A DNA stretch of 64,000 bases from Spirosoma sp. SC4-14 (GCF_037201965.1 NZ_CP147518.1:2603001-2667000), one strand, 5' to 3'; counted from the first letter of the stretch, positions 14,520 to 24,654 are shown. Notes: generated from the letters alone by a model not told the origin. Program-made: numbers and translations.

Positions 14520-17372
14520 ATGAAGAAATTTCTTTTACTGTTACTGGCGTTAACGAGCCGATTATCCGTACTGGCGCAGATCAATGTGGAGGGAATCGTT
14601 ACTGATGCGAACCAACAGCCGTTAGCCGGCGTAACAATTGTTGTTCGGGGAACCAGCGAAAGTGCCGTTACTCAGACCGATGGCCATTTCATGCTACCAA
14701 CGGCTCAAGCGCTGCCTTTCGTTCTGCTGGCTTCATTAGATGGTTATCAACGTCAGAACATTCAGGTTCGGGGCAATAATTTCCGTCGTGTTCTGGCAAC
14801 ACTCGTAGCCGATGCCATTGTGCCCGACGATCGGATTGTAGCGGCCAGCCGGGTGCAGGAACCCCGTCGTATGGCGGCCGTAACGACCGAGAAACTTGGT
14901 GTTGATCAATTTCGGCAATCGCCCGCAATCAGCCCCTTCGATGCCATACAAAATCTCCGGGGAGTCGATTTCTTTACGCAGAGTTTCTTTTTTAAATCGG
15001 TAAATATGCGCGGCTTCGGTGCAACCGACAACTTCCGGTTTCTGCAACTGACCGACGGTATGGATAACCGTTCGCCAGGGCTTGGTTTCGGCTTTGGAAA
15101 TGTTGCTGGTTTGCCTGATCTGGATGTCGAAACGATTGAATTGGTGCCGGGGGCTTCGTCGGCGTTGTATGGCCCAGGTGCCATGCAGGGATTATTATCG
15201 ACCACCAGCAAAAATCCTTTCACCTACCAGGGATTGAGTGCTCAGCTAAAAGCAGGAGCTAACAATTTTGGTAAACCAGGGTTTGGGCCCAAAGGCTACG
15301 GCAATATTGCTATTCGGTATGCCAAAGAAATCAACGACCGGTTGGCCATAAAGATCAATTTTCAACACATAAGCGCAACCGACTTTATTGCTGACAATTA
15401 TGATGACCGCTCGACCCGCGCCCGCGATAATTTTTTTGCTACCAATAGCCGACAGAGCAATATTGCTACTGGCATTGCTTATCGGCCCAACAGTAATGCC
15501 AGCGCGAATCTGCAATATGACGGAGTAAATGTTTATGGCGATGAAATAAATGCCGGAGGGGCGTATCTGTTTCCGTCCGATTATGCCAATGTGTCGTTGC
15601 AAAACAAGCTGGTAACCCGGACGGGATATTCGGAACTGGCCATGTTGGGTAATAGCGGCAGCGTGTTTAATAACCGGGCAAACGTGTCCATACACTATAA
15701 GCTTGCCGATAAGGTTGAAGCATCGCTGGGCTGGTATTATGGGAATGGTAATTTTATTCAGACCGGAAACTACCGTAATTATTTCCCCGATTATCGGCAA
15801 AATCAGTTCAAAGCCGAAATTCGTGGCGAAAATTTCTTCCTGCGAGCCTACACAACCCAGCAGAAAGCCGAAGGCTGGAGTATCGGCCAAACGGCTGTTG
15901 GGGTTAATAATGCCTGGAAATCGCTGGATCAATGGGCAACGGAATTCGGACAGGTATATATCGACAATAAAGTCAGTGCCGGACTGGCCCGTAATGAAGC
16001 TGATCGGGGGAGCTATCTGCCTGGTACTAGTGCGTTCAATAGAGCCCGCGATCGGCTGTCAACTACGTTCAATACCGATACCATTGCTGGATTCGAAAAT
16101 ACGACCGGAACCCGTTTTCGTGATAACTCGTCGCTCTGGCATTATGAAGGTATGTATAATTTCACGAACCTGATTGGGTTTGCCGATGTGATTGCCGGAG
16201 CCAGTGTTCGGCACTATGCGTTAAATTCGGCAGGAACGTTATTTGCCCTGAAAGCCGACGGATCGGAGTATTCAATCAACGAATATGGGGCTTATGTGCA
16301 GGCTACCAAAGCGTTGGAGGTAGGTTCTTCTGTAATCGTAAAACCAACGGTTACGCTTCGGTACGACAAAAATCAATATGTAGACGGGCGGTTTTCGCCC
16401 AGGGCTGCTGCTGTCGTTAGTGCAGGGAATCATGCCTTTCGGGTATCGTGGCAAACGGCGTTTCGCAATCCATCCCCTATGCAACTGTTTGCGGCTCCGG
16501 CACCCGGAAAAAATGGCGAAGATGGCGGAGATGCCTCTGCCATCGAATCGGCAGGTTTACTGACGCATCCAGCCTATCCGGCAACCAGTGTTGCTAGTTT
16601 TATGGATAAACTGATTACGGAAGATCGACTCCGGAGTCAGGCCTATATTCCTGCTCCAATGACAACCGAAAAAATGCAGACCTGGGAGGTGGGGTATAAT
16701 GTGTTGCTAACGAATAAACTAACGTTCGATGCTTATTTCTTCCATAGCGCTTATACCGATCTGATTACAGCTCAGCCCTTTTTCCAGACCAATACTGCCC
16801 AGATAAGCGATCTGACAAGCGGAGCTTACCGAACCCTGCAAATCAATTTTAACAGCTTCAGCAAGGTATTTGTCAATGGAGCTGGCGTTAGTCTGAATTA
16901 TGAGCCAGGGCGAGGGTATCTGCTGAGCGGAAATTATGCGTATCAGGTAGGGACCATTACCTTGCGCGATGCACAGGGTAAACTCAGTAAAGACAATGCG
17001 GGAAATGATATTGTCAGGCGCCGGATGAGCAACCCTGAAGTTATTCAGAAAGGCCGTAATTACTTTAATTCGCCCGAAAATCGCTTTACTATCAGCCTGA
17101 GTAATGCGCACCTGACCGACCGAATCGGGGCTACTTTGTTGTACCGCTGGACCGGACGGACCTGGTATGAGCAGGGCATTACGGCTGGCGATGTTTGGTT
17201 GCCCTCGTGGGGGAGCCTCGATGCACAGGTTTCGTACCGTTTGCCGCACTACAAATCTATTGTGAAGCTGGGAGGGACAAATCTACTAAACCAGTATTAT
17301 GCGCAGGGGTATGGCCTTGCCCGGATCGGCGGACTGTATTATGTGAGCGTGTTATTCGACGAACTGCTCTAA
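14520..17372 (+). CDS. TonB-dependent receptor
   Basis: A 950-residue outer-membrane receptor with a signal peptide (MKKFLLLLLALTSRLSVLAQ), a carboxypeptidase-like beta-sandwich (GIVTDANQQPLAGVTIVVRG), a plug (NLRGVDFFTQSF, NMRGFGATDNFRF, IELVPGASSALYGPGAMQG) and a barrel. The C-terminus is LYYVSVLFDELL, with no final aromatic residue, which is slightly unusual for BAM targeting. The substrate is unknown. The ThuA-domain gene starts 97 nt downstream on the same strand and may share its transcript, hinting at a sugar-related substrate. Confidence 0.88.
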   Translation: MKKFLLLLLALTSRLSVLAQINVEGIVTDANQQPLAGVTIVVRGTSESAVTQTDGHFMLPTAQALPFVLLASLDGYQRQNIQVRGNNFRRVLATLVADAIVPDDRIVAASRVQEPRRMAAVTTEKLGVDQFRQSPAISPFDAIQNLRGVDFFTQSFFFKSVNMRGFGATDNFRFLQLTDGMDNRSPGLGFGFGNVAGLPDLDVETIELVPGASSALYGPGAMQGLLSTTSKNPFTYQGLSAQLKAGANNFGKPGFGPKGYGNIAIRYAKEINDRLAIKINFQHISATDFIADNYDDRSTRARDNFFATNSRQSNIATGIAYRPNSNASANLQYDGVNVYGDEINAGGAYLFPSDYANVSLQNKLVTRTGYSELAMLGNSGSVFNNRANVSIHYKLADKVEASLGWYYGNGNFIQTGNYRNYFPDYRQNQFKAEIRGENFFLRAYTTQQKAEGWSIGQTAVGVNNAWKSLDQWATEFGQVYIDNKVSAGLARNEADRGSYLPGTSAFNRARDRLSTTFNTDTIAGFENTTGTRFRDNSSLWHYEGMYNFTNLIGFADVIAGASVRHYALNSAGTLFALKADGSEYSINEYGAYVQATKALEVGSSVIVKPTVTLRYDKNQYVDGRFSPRAAAVVSAGNHAFRVSWQTAFRNPSPMQLFAAPAPGKNGEDGGDASAIESAGLLTHPAYPATSVASFMDKLITEDRLRSQAYIPAPMTTEKMQTWEVGYNVLLTNKLTFDAYFFHSAYTDLITAQPFFQTNTAQISDLTSGAYRTLQINFNSFSKVFVNGAGVSLNYEPGRGYLLSGNYAYQVGTITLRDAQGKLSKDNAGNDIVRRRMSNPEVIQKGRNYFNSPENRFTISLSNAHLTDRIGATLLYRWTGRTWYEQGITAGDVWLPSWGSLDAQVSYRLPHYKSIVKLGGTNLLNQYYAQGYGLARIGGLYYVSVLFDELL

Positions 17373-17468
17373 CAGAGTGGGTAAAATGGATGGATATATG
17401 GACTTATTGATAAGAGCGTTTCTTTGCTTTAAAGGAATGTATTTTTCGCTACTTATTACAGATTAACG

Positions 17469-18314
17469 ATGCCTTCATTTTTTCGGAAGTCAGTTCTTGT
17501 TTTTTGCTGCCTGTGTTTTTGGGGCAGCGGGTATGCACAGTCTACCGCTTCGTCGTTCAGAGTAATTGCCTTCTACACGGCCAAAAACGATCGTGCACAC
17601 ATTAGCTTTGTGCACGAGGCCAATCGATGGTTTCCTGAAATGGCTGCTCAATACAACTTCACCTACGACTCGACCGACAACTGGAATAATCTGAATGCCG
17701 ATTTTCTGGCTACTTATCAGGTCGTTCTGTTCCTGGATACGCGCCCCGAAGAACCCGCTCAGCGGGAGGCTTTTCAAAAATATATGGAGAATGGAGGGGG
17801 TTGGCTTGGTTTCCATTTTGCCGCTTTTGCCCTAACGCCATCTGCCTATCCACAAAACTGGGATTGGTATCACAATCAGTTTCTGGGATCGGGGCAATAT
17901 AAAAGCAATACCTGGCGTCCCACTTCGGCAATACTACGGGTTGAAGACCGAAAGCACCCCGTCACCAAAAAATTGCCCGAAACCTTCAAATCAGCACCCA
18001 ATGAATGGTATCGTTGGGAAAACGACTTACGAACGAATCCCGATATCCGTATTCTGCTGTCAATCGATCCGGCCAGTTTTCCGTTAGGAACCGGCCCTAA
18101 GCCGCACGAAATATGGCATAGTGGCTATTATCCGGTTGTCTGGACCAATAAAAAGTACAGAATGGTGTATGTAAATATGGGTCATAACGACATAGACTAC
18201 GAAAATAAAACGAACAAAGAACTGTCGTTTACCTTCGCCAACGAAACTCAGAACCAGCTTATTATCAATAGTTTACTGTGGCTGGGTAGAGGGCAAAAAA
18301 AGAAAACGAAGTAA
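17469..18314 (+). CDS. ThuA domain-containing secreted protein
   Basis: A 281-residue protein with a signal peptide (to about residue 24) and a ThuA-like class-I glutamine-amidotransferase-like fold. Visible segments are VIAFYTAKNDRAHISFVHEA near the N-terminus, the GGGWLGFHFAAFA loop around residue 110, and the VWTNKKYRMVYVNMGHNDID segment typical of the family. ThuA-type proteins occur in sugar (trehalose and other glycoside) use loci; the reaction is uncertain. It follows two TonB receptors, which supports a role in handling an imported sugar. Confidence 0.85.
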   Translation: MPSFFRKSVLVFCCLCFWGSGYAQSTASSFRVIAFYTAKNDRAHISFVHEANRWFPEMAAQYNFTYDSTDNWNNLNADFLATYQVVLFLDTRPEEPAQREAFQKYMENGGGWLGFHFAAFALTPSAYPQNWDWYHNQFLGSGQYKSNTWRPTSAILRVEDRKHPVTKKLPETFKSAPNEWYRWENDLRTNPDIRILLSIDPASFPLGTGPKPHEIWHSGYYPVVWTNKKYRMVYVNMGHNDIDYENKTNKELSFTFANETQNQLIINSLLWLGRGQKKKTK

Positions 18315-18395
18315 TTACTTCGCTGGTGTCGCTCTTTTGCCGGGGAGCTGGGCTGCAATTAGCTACAGCAGAGCTTGTTTTTCTGCTAATCTGTC

Positions 18396-18424
18396 TTGCT
18401 ATTGGTCTGATTCGGCTAATTTTA
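18396..18424 (+). promoter_or_regulatory. Possible promoter of the serine hydrolase gene
   Basis: TTG at 18396-18398, an 18-nt spacer, then TAATTTTA at 18417-18424, which matches TAnnTTTG except for the last base. Confidence 0.35.
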
Positions 18425-18477
18425 GGCAACCTAACCGAAAAGGCTAACCATACGTAGTTTCTGCCATTCACGATCTC

Positions 18478-20043
18478 ATGACAACCCGATTACTGATCAC
18501 GCTCTTAACAGGCCTGCTGCTTGTAGGCTCCACTATAGCTCAGCCCATCAACGCTCCGCAGATTGACGCCTTAGTGCAGCGAACCTTAACCACATTCGAT
18601 GTGCCGGGCATAGCCGTCGCCGTTATCAAAGATGGCAAGGTTATCCATTCGAAAGGCTATGGCGTGCGTTCGTTAAAAACAGGCGCTAAAGTCGATGAAA
18701 ATACGCTGTTTGGTATTGCCTCGAATAGCAAAGCGTTTACGGCAGCAGCACTGGGAATGCTGATGGAAGAAGGTAAACTGACCTGGGACGATAAGGTCAT
18801 TGATTACATACCGGAGTTTCGTATGTATAATCCTTACGTGACCGAGGAGTTTACCATTCGGGATCTGCTGACTCATCGGAGCGGCTTAGGTCTTGGAGCG
18901 GGCGATCTGATGTTCTGGCCCGATTCCAGCAATTTCACCATGAAAGACATTATCCATAATCTGCGCTACCTGAAACCCGTGTCGGGCTTTCGGACGAAAT
19001 ATGATTATGATAATCTGCTCTACATGGTGGCCGGAGAAGTGATTGAGCGGGTTAGCGGCAAGAGCTGGTCTGAGTTTGTGGAAGAGCGGATTATGAAACC
19101 ACTCGGCATGAACCGCAGTGCGGGGTCTTACGAACGGCTGGCCGACAAGGTTAACGTGATTGATGCCCACGCGCCAGTTAACGGAAAAGTGCAGGTAATC
19201 AGTCGTGATATGTTTCGATTCGGGTATTCGGCCGGGGGGATCAACTCCAGCGTGGCCGATATGAGTAGATGGGTTATTGCACAGTTAAATAAAGGGAAAT
19301 ACGGCGATAATAAGCAGTTGTTTTCGGAGAAAATACACGCCGATATGTGGAGTCCGCAAACCATTCTGCCCGTAAGCCCAACGCCCATTCCGCCTTATAA
19401 TACGCATTTTTCTGCTTATGGATTAGGCTGGGGACTCAGCGATGTGAAAGGCTACAAGCAAGTAACACACACGGGTGGTTTGGCTGGCATGGCCACGCAG
19501 GTAACTCTGATTCCTGAACTACAACTCGGAATTATTGTTTTTACGAACCAGCAATCGGGCGCAGCTTTCAGTGCCATTACGAACACCATAAAAGATAGCT
19601 ATCTGGGGCTACCTGCAACCGACTGGGTTAGCCGTTACGGCGAGCGCGTGAAGCAGGGGCAGCAAGAAGCCGACAAAATTGCTAAGGAAATCTGGGAAGG
19701 AATTGCCAGCGAGCAGAGCAAAAACACAAAGTCAATTGATTTTTCGAACTATGCCGGAACGTATCGCGACCGTTGGTTTGGCGATGTAGTGCTAAGCCAG
19801 CAGGGCGGCAAATGGTGGTTTCGGTCGGTGCGTTCGCCAAAGCTAACCGGTGAGCTTTTTTATTACAAAGGCAATACATTTGTGGTTAAATGGAACAACC
19901 GGAGCCTGGATGCCGATGCATTTGTGACCTTCTCCGTCGATGATGGAATGAAACCCAGCTCCATAAAAATGAAGCCGATCTCGCCCCTGACCGACTTTAG
20001 TTTCGATTTTCAGGACCTCGATCTGCAACGGGTTAAGGAATAA
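18478..20043 (+). CDS. Beta-lactamase family serine hydrolase (class C type)
   Basis: A 521-residue exported hydrolase with a signal peptide (cleaved near AQPI at 22). The SxxK motif is S82-N-S-K85, the second motif Y177-D-N179, and an HTGG motif (VTHTGGLAG) replaces KTG at about residue 330. This set is typical of the esterase/D-aminopeptidase/PBP-like branch rather than true AmpC lactamases. A C-terminal DUF3471-like beta domain (NYAGTYRDRWFGDV onward) occupies about residues 425-520. Substrates may be D-peptides or esters. The stop codon lies in a 34-bp palindrome shared with the convergent gene. Confidence 0.88.
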   Translation: MTTRLLITLLTGLLLVGSTIAQPINAPQIDALVQRTLTTFDVPGIAVAVIKDGKVIHSKGYGVRSLKTGAKVDENTLFGIASNSKAFTAAALGMLMEEGKLTWDDKVIDYIPEFRMYNPYVTEEFTIRDLLTHRSGLGLGAGDLMFWPDSSNFTMKDIIHNLRYLKPVSGFRTKYDYDNLLYMVAGEVIERVSGKSWSEFVEERIMKPLGMNRSAGSYERLADKVNVIDAHAPVNGKVQVISRDMFRFGYSAGGINSSVADMSRWVIAQLNKGKYGDNKQLFSEKIHADMWSPQTILPVSPTPIPPYNTHFSAYGLGWGLSDVKGYKQVTHTGGLAGMATQVTLIPELQLGIIVFTNQQSGAAFSAITNTIKDSYLGLPATDWVSRYGERVKQGQQEADKIAKEIWEGIASEQSKNTKSIDFSNYAGTYRDRWFGDVVLSQQGGKWWFRSVRSPKLTGELFYYKGNTFVVKWNNRSLDADAFVTFSVDDGMKPSSIKMKPISPLTDFSFDFQDLDLQRVKE

Positions 20044-20068
20044 TTAGTCAATTGACTAATTATTCCTT
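20035..20068. terminator. Perfect 34-bp palindrome containing both stop codons
   Basis: Arms 20035-20051 and 20052-20068 are exact reverse complements with no loop. The stop of the serine hydrolase (20041-20043) and that of DUF3109 (20060-20062) both lie inside. It is a bidirectional terminator or mRNA end-protector without U-tracts. Confidence 0.8.
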
Positions 20069-20632
20069 CTCTTCGATTGCTTTTGTCAGTTGCGCATACC
20101 ATTCTTCGCCATAAGCGCGGATGAGAGCCTCACGGACAAACTTGTAGATAGGTACATTGAGTTGTTCGCCGAAGCTACAGGCTGGGCTACAGATAGGCCA
20201 ACGGTCGTAGTTGAGCGCATGAAACGACTCGTATTTGGTAACACGAATGGGATATAGGTGGCAGGAAATCGGTTTTTTCCAGTCAACTTTGCCGTCGTTA
20301 TAGGCTTCTTCAATACCACACTTCAGAATGCCGCGTTCGTCCCAGGTGGCATATACACACTCGCGACCACCAACCGTTGTGGTAACAAAACCGCCGTCAC
20401 CATCGGATTCGTAGCCCCCTTTTTGTTCGATTACCCGAATTCCTTCGGGCGAAAGATAGGGTTTAATCTCGTCGAAAATGCGGTCGAGAATAGCCGGTTC
20501 GTCGCCTTCCAGCGGGGCACCCATATCGCCCTCAACACAGCAGGCTCCTTTGCATTTATCTAAATTGCAGACGAAAAATTTTTCGGCGACGTCGTCGCTT
20601 ATACAGGTATTTTCAATAAGAATCATAGCCAT
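20060..20632 (-). CDS. DUF3109 family cysteine-rich protein
   Basis: A 190-residue cytoplasmic protein with the DUF3109 cysteine pattern [13 protein letters not shown] near residues 19-31 and further cysteines in [20 protein letters not shown] and [11 protein letters not shown]. The set resembles the YkgJ zinc/iron-sulfur cluster-binding family, so it probably holds a metal cluster. Its role is unknown but it is widely kept in Bacteroidota. ATG codons occur at 20632 and 20626, and I use the first. Confidence 0.85.
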   Translation of the reverse strand: MAMILIENTCISDDVAEKFFVCNLDKCKGACCVEGDMGAPLEGDEPAILDRIFDEIKPYLSPEGIRVIEQKGGYESDGDGGFVTTTVGGRECVYATWDERGILKCGIEEAYNDGKVDWKKPISCHLYPIRVTKYESFHALNYDRWPICSPACSFGEQLNVPIYKFVREALIRAYGEEWYAQLTKAIEEKE

Positions 20633-20856
20633 ATGGCGAGCCGCAACCCGCCAGATTGTAGTAATTGTGGGTTATTAGCCCATACTTCCGTAACCGAAGT
20701 GGATCAGATTTGTAGCAGTGCTCCGGAAAAGAGTCGGCTGGCGATCGTTTCAGTATGTAAAGATACATCTCTGCAAACAAAGGTTTGTTATTTCACGAAA
20801 AAGCAAACCTGATCTAAGGCTGGAGCCAATCGCTGACTGGCGAAAATAGGTTGCAT

Positions 20857-20898
20857 ACACAAAAGCCGCTCTCAGTCAATTAAGAACGGCTTTTGTGT
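20857..20898 (-). terminator. Hairpin after the LysM/SLT gene
   Basis: Perfect 12-bp arms ACACAAAAGCCG (20857-20868) and its complement at 20887-20898, with an 18-nt loop. It lies just downstream of the LysM gene on the minus strand, with T-rich ends within the stem. The remaining gap to 20633 shows no gene. Confidence 0.65.
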
Positions 20899-20917
20899 TG
20901 AAAAACTAAGAAGGAAC

Positions 20918-23272
20918 TTACTTCATGATCTTGATTTTCTGGCCTTCTTTTACCCCAACGTCACTAAGATTATTCCATTCCTGAATTTGTTCGATGGTTA
21001 CGCCATACTGTTTTGAAATGCGGAACATCGTTTCACCCTTAGCCACAGTATGGTAAGTTACCGATCCCTGTTGAGGACTATCGGTGCGTGGCGCGGTCTG
21101 GGCCTGGCCATTGCCTGCTTTTACCGTTAATTTCTGCCCCACTTCGAGCACATCGTTCGTTGTCAGATTATTGAGGGCAAGCAGTTCATCGACACTTAGG
21201 TCATACATTTTTGAAATACTATAATATGTCTGACCGGCTTCTACGGTGTGTGTTGCGGCTGAGCGACTGGCAGAACCGCTGATGGCAGCCCCCCGGCTAA
21301 CGGCAGATGGCGAGGGTTTGACGGGTTCGGGCAAGGGCTTATTGCCCGATGAAGCAGACCGCGGATTGTTTTTAACTACGGCTGGGCTACCCGACCGGCT
21401 CGGAACGGACGATACGTCGGTTATGCTGCCATCGGCCTGCTGCTCGCTAGGGCCTTCGTAGTTCCGATCGGGTTGAGAAACCGAAGACGTTTTGACTGGG
21501 CGGCTGCTGGCATACGTATCGGCTGGTTTTTTAGGCGCAGGCGCTTTTTCGCGCTCGGGAGCAGTAGCTACCGGAACAGTTCGTGGTGCTTCTGAGGGAT
21601 CGCTGGAGCGAACAATAACAACGCGCTGTGTGCCATCGTCAGTTGTTGAGCGATTGCTGCTCGTTGTGGCCGGACGATTATCGGGTGCCGGAGTGGTCGG
21701 CACTTCAACCGAGGGGCTGGTGGTCGTACGGGTTGGTTCAGGAGCGGGCGTCGTTGCGGGTTCCGATGTGCCGTCATTGGGTGTTACGCCACCACCAACG
21801 AGTTTAGGCTGGTATTTTTTGCGTTCTGAAGGATTACGGGGAATATTGTCCATCCCGCTTACCGTTCGGGGCGATCCTGTTGAGCTGCGGTCGGCTACTG
21901 TAGCGTCGGAACGGGTAGGAGGGGTAGGCGTTTGGTCGTAAACGGGGGCGGTTGGCGCATTGATGATCTCAATTGGCTTGTTGGCAGGCCGACGTTCGCG
22001 CAACCACATTACCCGACCAACGGTTAGTTTTTGCAATCGATCGATACGATTGTAGCGCATCAGTTTTTTGAGCCGGATACCATAGCGTTGCGAAATACTT
22101 CGGGTTGTTTCATCGGGCCGAACCGTGTGAAAGGGCACCAGCGCTTTCTTCATTTTCTTGGCCAGATAATACACATCCCCAACAATAATCGGGTCGCGTT
22201 CGCCCATATCATTGTAGCGCAGGAAACTCGACAGACTGATTTTTGCCTTTCGGGCCAGCGAAGCACTATTGTCGCCGGCCTGGGCCTGAATTCCGGGCAG
22301 CCCGTTAATTTCATACAGAACGGGTTCGTTTTTGCTGCTCAACCCTGTTGTTACCCGGCGTAATACCGGAAACCCTACATCGTTCTGGGCGTAATCCTGA
22401 GGTTTCTGAGAGGTACTGCTGGCAATTTTCTGACGAACATCGTTGATTTGGTTATTACCAACGGGAATAGCCATTACATACGCCTTATCTGTCGGAACGC
22501 TTTCGCCCAATACCCAGCGGTTATATTTACGAAGCTCAAATTCATCTACCCCTAATTCGTCGGCAATGGTGCGCATGCTTTTGCCACCACCATTGGCATA
22601 TTCGATCAGGGCGAACTGGTTGCCAGACTGATGAAATTTGAGTGCATTTTCGATGGCAACCTTGTGGGCAAAAAACCGCAGAATATAGCGGTCTGTTCGG
22701 CCATCGAGAGCTACTTCGCGGGCATACGACCAGTCGGGAGGAATCAGTTTGGCAATGCCGCCTGCTCCAAGGTAGTAGGAATAAAGCGACGCTACCCAGT
22801 TATTAAACTGAGCATTACTTTTTTTCAGGTATTTGGCCGCTCCGTGCGTTGATGCGGTAATGCTTTTCCGTTCGTCAATCTCATCATCAACACGCATACC
22901 ATGGCTGGTGGCTGTTTCGCGCTTGAACTGCCAGTAGCCGACAGCTGCCGAAGCCGATACCGCATCCGGTGTGAGCGAACTTTCCTGAACCGCGAGGTAT
23001 TTGAAATCGGTCGGCACATCTTCGTCAATCAGAATGGCTTCGATCATCGGGAAATAGAGCGCCACCCGATCGAGTTTGGCTGTCCAATACTGCCGATTGG
23101 CCAGTAGTGCATTCACATCCTGCTGAACAATACGGCGGGCATCGGGGTCGAGCCGGACCGAAATATCAGCAAACGTTAGCTGTTCGGGCACTAGGGGCAC
23201 CGACGTCTGTGCCGATACGATCAGACTGATTAGAGTAAGTAAGAGGGTTAGAGAGTACGTCTGTTTTTTCAT
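20918..23272 (-). CDS. MltD-like lytic transglycosylase with LysM domains
   Basis: A 784-residue exported cell-wall enzyme. After the signal peptide (MKKQTYSLTLLLTLISL) comes an SLT domain whose catalytic glutamate is in YLAVQESSLTPDA, followed by AVGYWQFKRETA and YLGAGGIAKL. A LysM-like unit follows, then a complete LysM (HTVRPDETTRSISQRYG), a Pro/Ser/Thr-rich linker of about 200 residues, and two more LysM repeats at the C-terminus (HTVEAGQTYYSIS, HTVAKGETMFRIS). It would cleave peptidoglycan glycan strands while bound by LysM. The start at 23272 is preferred to one 11 codons upstream because the signal peptide begins there. Confidence 0.9.
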   Translation of the reverse strand: MKKQTYSLTLLLTLISLIVSAQTSVPLVPEQLTFADISVRLDPDARRIVQQDVNALLANRQYWTAKLDRVALYFPMIEAILIDEDVPTDFKYLAVQESSLTPDAVSASAAVGYWQFKRETATSHGMRVDDEIDERKSITASTHGAAKYLKKSNAQFNNWVASLYSYYLGAGGIAKLIPPDWSYAREVALDGRTDRYILRFFAHKVAIENALKFHQSGNQFALIEYANGGGKSMRTIADELGVDEFELRKYNRWVLGESVPTDKAYVMAIPVGNNQINDVRQKIASSTSQKPQDYAQNDVGFPVLRRVTTGLSSKNEPVLYEINGLPGIQAQAGDNSASLARKAKISLSSFLRYNDMGERDPIIVGDVYYLAKKMKKALVPFHTVRPDETTRSISQRYGIRLKKLMRYNRIDRLQKLTVGRVMWLRERRPANKPIEIINAPTAPVYDQTPTPPTRSDATVADRSSTGSPRTVSGMDNIPRNPSERKKYQPKLVGGGVTPNDGTSEPATTPAPEPTRTTTSPSVEVPTTPAPDNRPATTSSNRSTTDDGTQRVVIVRSSDPSEAPRTVPVATAPEREKAPAPKKPADTYASSRPVKTSSVSQPDRNYEGPSEQQADGSITDVSSVPSRSGSPAVVKNNPRSASSGNKPLPEPVKPSPSAVSRGAAISGSASRSAATHTVEAGQTYYSISKMYDLSVDELLALNNLTTNDVLEVGQKLTVKAGNGQAQTAPRTDSPQQGSVTYHTVAKGETMFRISKQYGVTIEQIQEWNNLSDVGVKEGQKIKIMK

Positions 23273-23311
23273 AAATCGTACCGCTACGGCGGCTTGTTTA
23301 GTCATCGTAAT

Positions 23312-23953
23312 TCAGCGTTTGCGTATCATCATTATCCCGTCGCGGACGGGCAGCAGCACATTTTCAACGCGTGGGTCGGCCTGTATTTTTTCGTTAAAAG
23401 CCAGCACTGCAGGCGTATCCTGATCCGATGGTTTTATGGGCTCAATAACCTTGCCACTCCATAGAACATTATCCGCAAGGATGAGGCCCCCCGGTCTGAG
23501 TTTGTCGAAAATCAAATCGAAATAGAGCGAATTATTCCGTTTATCAGCGTCAATAAATACCAGATCGAAGGTTTCGTTGAGTGTTGGAATAAGGTCAGCA
23601 GCCAGGCCAAGGCGAAAATCGATTTTGCTATTCAACGGTGATTGCTGCCAGTAGGAACGGGCAAAATCTTCGAGCTCTTCATTATGATCGATAGTAATCA
23701 GCACACCATCGTCGGTTAAGCCTTCGGCCAGACAAAGTGCTGAATAACCCGTATAAGTCCCTATTTCCAAAATACGTCGGGGCCGAACCATCCATGAAAT
23801 CATTGACAGAAAGCGACCCTGCATATGTCCCGAGAGCATTCGGGGAGCCATAATATGAGCACGGGTATTGCGATTGAGCTGACGAAGCAGATCGCTTTCG
23901 GGCGACGTATGTGCTTCGGCATAAGCAGTAAGATTGGAGGGCAAAAAATCCAT
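23312..23953 (-). CDS. O-methyltransferase, caffeoyl-CoA/catechol type
   Basis: A 213-residue SAM-dependent methyltransferase. The SAM site is ILEIGTYTGYSALCLA, followed by the acidic loop VLITIDHN. The metal-binding segment is LVFIDADKRN, then ILADNVLWSGKV, all typical of the cation-dependent class I OMT family. The substrate is unknown, perhaps catechols or hydroxamates. It lies 39 nt upstream of the LysM gene on the same strand, probably cotranscribed. I start at MDFLPSNLTAYAE because the 16 extra upstream residues do not fit the family. Confidence 0.88.
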   Translation of the reverse strand: MDFLPSNLTAYAEAHTSPESDLLRQLNRNTRAHIMAPRMLSGHMQGRFLSMISWMVRPRRILEIGTYTGYSALCLAEGLTDDGVLITIDHNEELEDFARSYWQQSPLNSKIDFRLGLAADLIPTLNETFDLVFIDADKRNNSLYFDLIFDKLRPGGLILADNVLWSGKVIEPIKPSDQDTPAVLAFNEKIQADPRVENVLLPVRDGIMMIRKR

Positions 23954-24097
23954 TCGGCTGACTCGGTTATACCATCTCGTTTGCCAGAGCGAAATAACCA
24001 ATGGGCTGGTTTAAGTAAAAGTAGTATTTTTTAGGTAACGAACGTTCAAAATGAGATCGTAGTACTAAAAAAATAGTATTAGGTAGCAAAACGAAGG

Positions 24098-24550
24098 CTA
24101 TAGTCTATTTTTAGAATCGATCAGAATCGTTACAGGACCATCGTTCAGGAGGGATACTTTCATGTCGGCACCAAATTCGCCGGTCTGAATGGGCTTCCCC
24201 AAATCAGCCGACAATTGAGCGATCATGGTTTCATAGAGCGGAATGGCTACTTCGGGCCGGGCCGCGTCGATGAAGCTGGGCCGATTTCCTTTTTTAGTGC
24301 TGGCATGTAGGGTAAACTGGCTGATCAATAGAATATTGCCTCCAACTGTAGCCAGGTCCAGGTTCATTTTGCCGTCGGAATCGCTGAAAATACGCATACC
24401 GACAATTTTTTTGCTAAGCCATTCAACATCTTCGCGGCTATCGGTATGTGTAATGCCAAGTAAAATCAGAAAGCCTGTTTCAATCTGGCCTTTGGTCTGG
24501 TTGTCGATCGTGACCGAAGCCTGAGAAACGCGTTGAATAACAGCAAGCAT
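24098..24550 (-). CDS. dtd: D-aminoacyl-tRNA deacylase
   Basis: A 150-residue protein of normal Dtd length. It carries both family motifs: SQFTLHASTKKGNRPSF (the SQFTLxA motif) and LNDGPVTI near the C-terminus (the NxGPVT motif, here with D at the x position). These line the active site that removes D-amino acids and glycine from mischarged tRNAs. It begins MLAVIQRVSQASV, the usual Dtd start. It acts in the cytoplasm as a translation-quality enzyme and stands alone. Confidence 0.95.
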   Translation of the reverse strand: MLAVIQRVSQASVTIDNQTKGQIETGFLILLGITHTDSREDVEWLSKKIVGMRIFSDSDGKMNLDLATVGGNILLISQFTLHASTKKGNRPSFIDAARPEVAIPLYETMIAQLSADLGKPIQTGEFGADMKVSLLNDGPVTILIDSKNRL

Positions 24551-24654
24551 AATTCAAAAGGGAAAGCAATGGATCAATGAAAGCCCGATCGTGGGTTGGG
24601 CATACCGGGCTTAAAATTAGTGACGAACTGGCGGAAGTCGAAAAAAAGACTCAA

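Noticed and set aside
20633..20917. A missed gene between DUF3109 and the LysM protein
   Set aside because: No frame with coding character was found; the gap holds a terminator hairpin and A/T-rich sequence.
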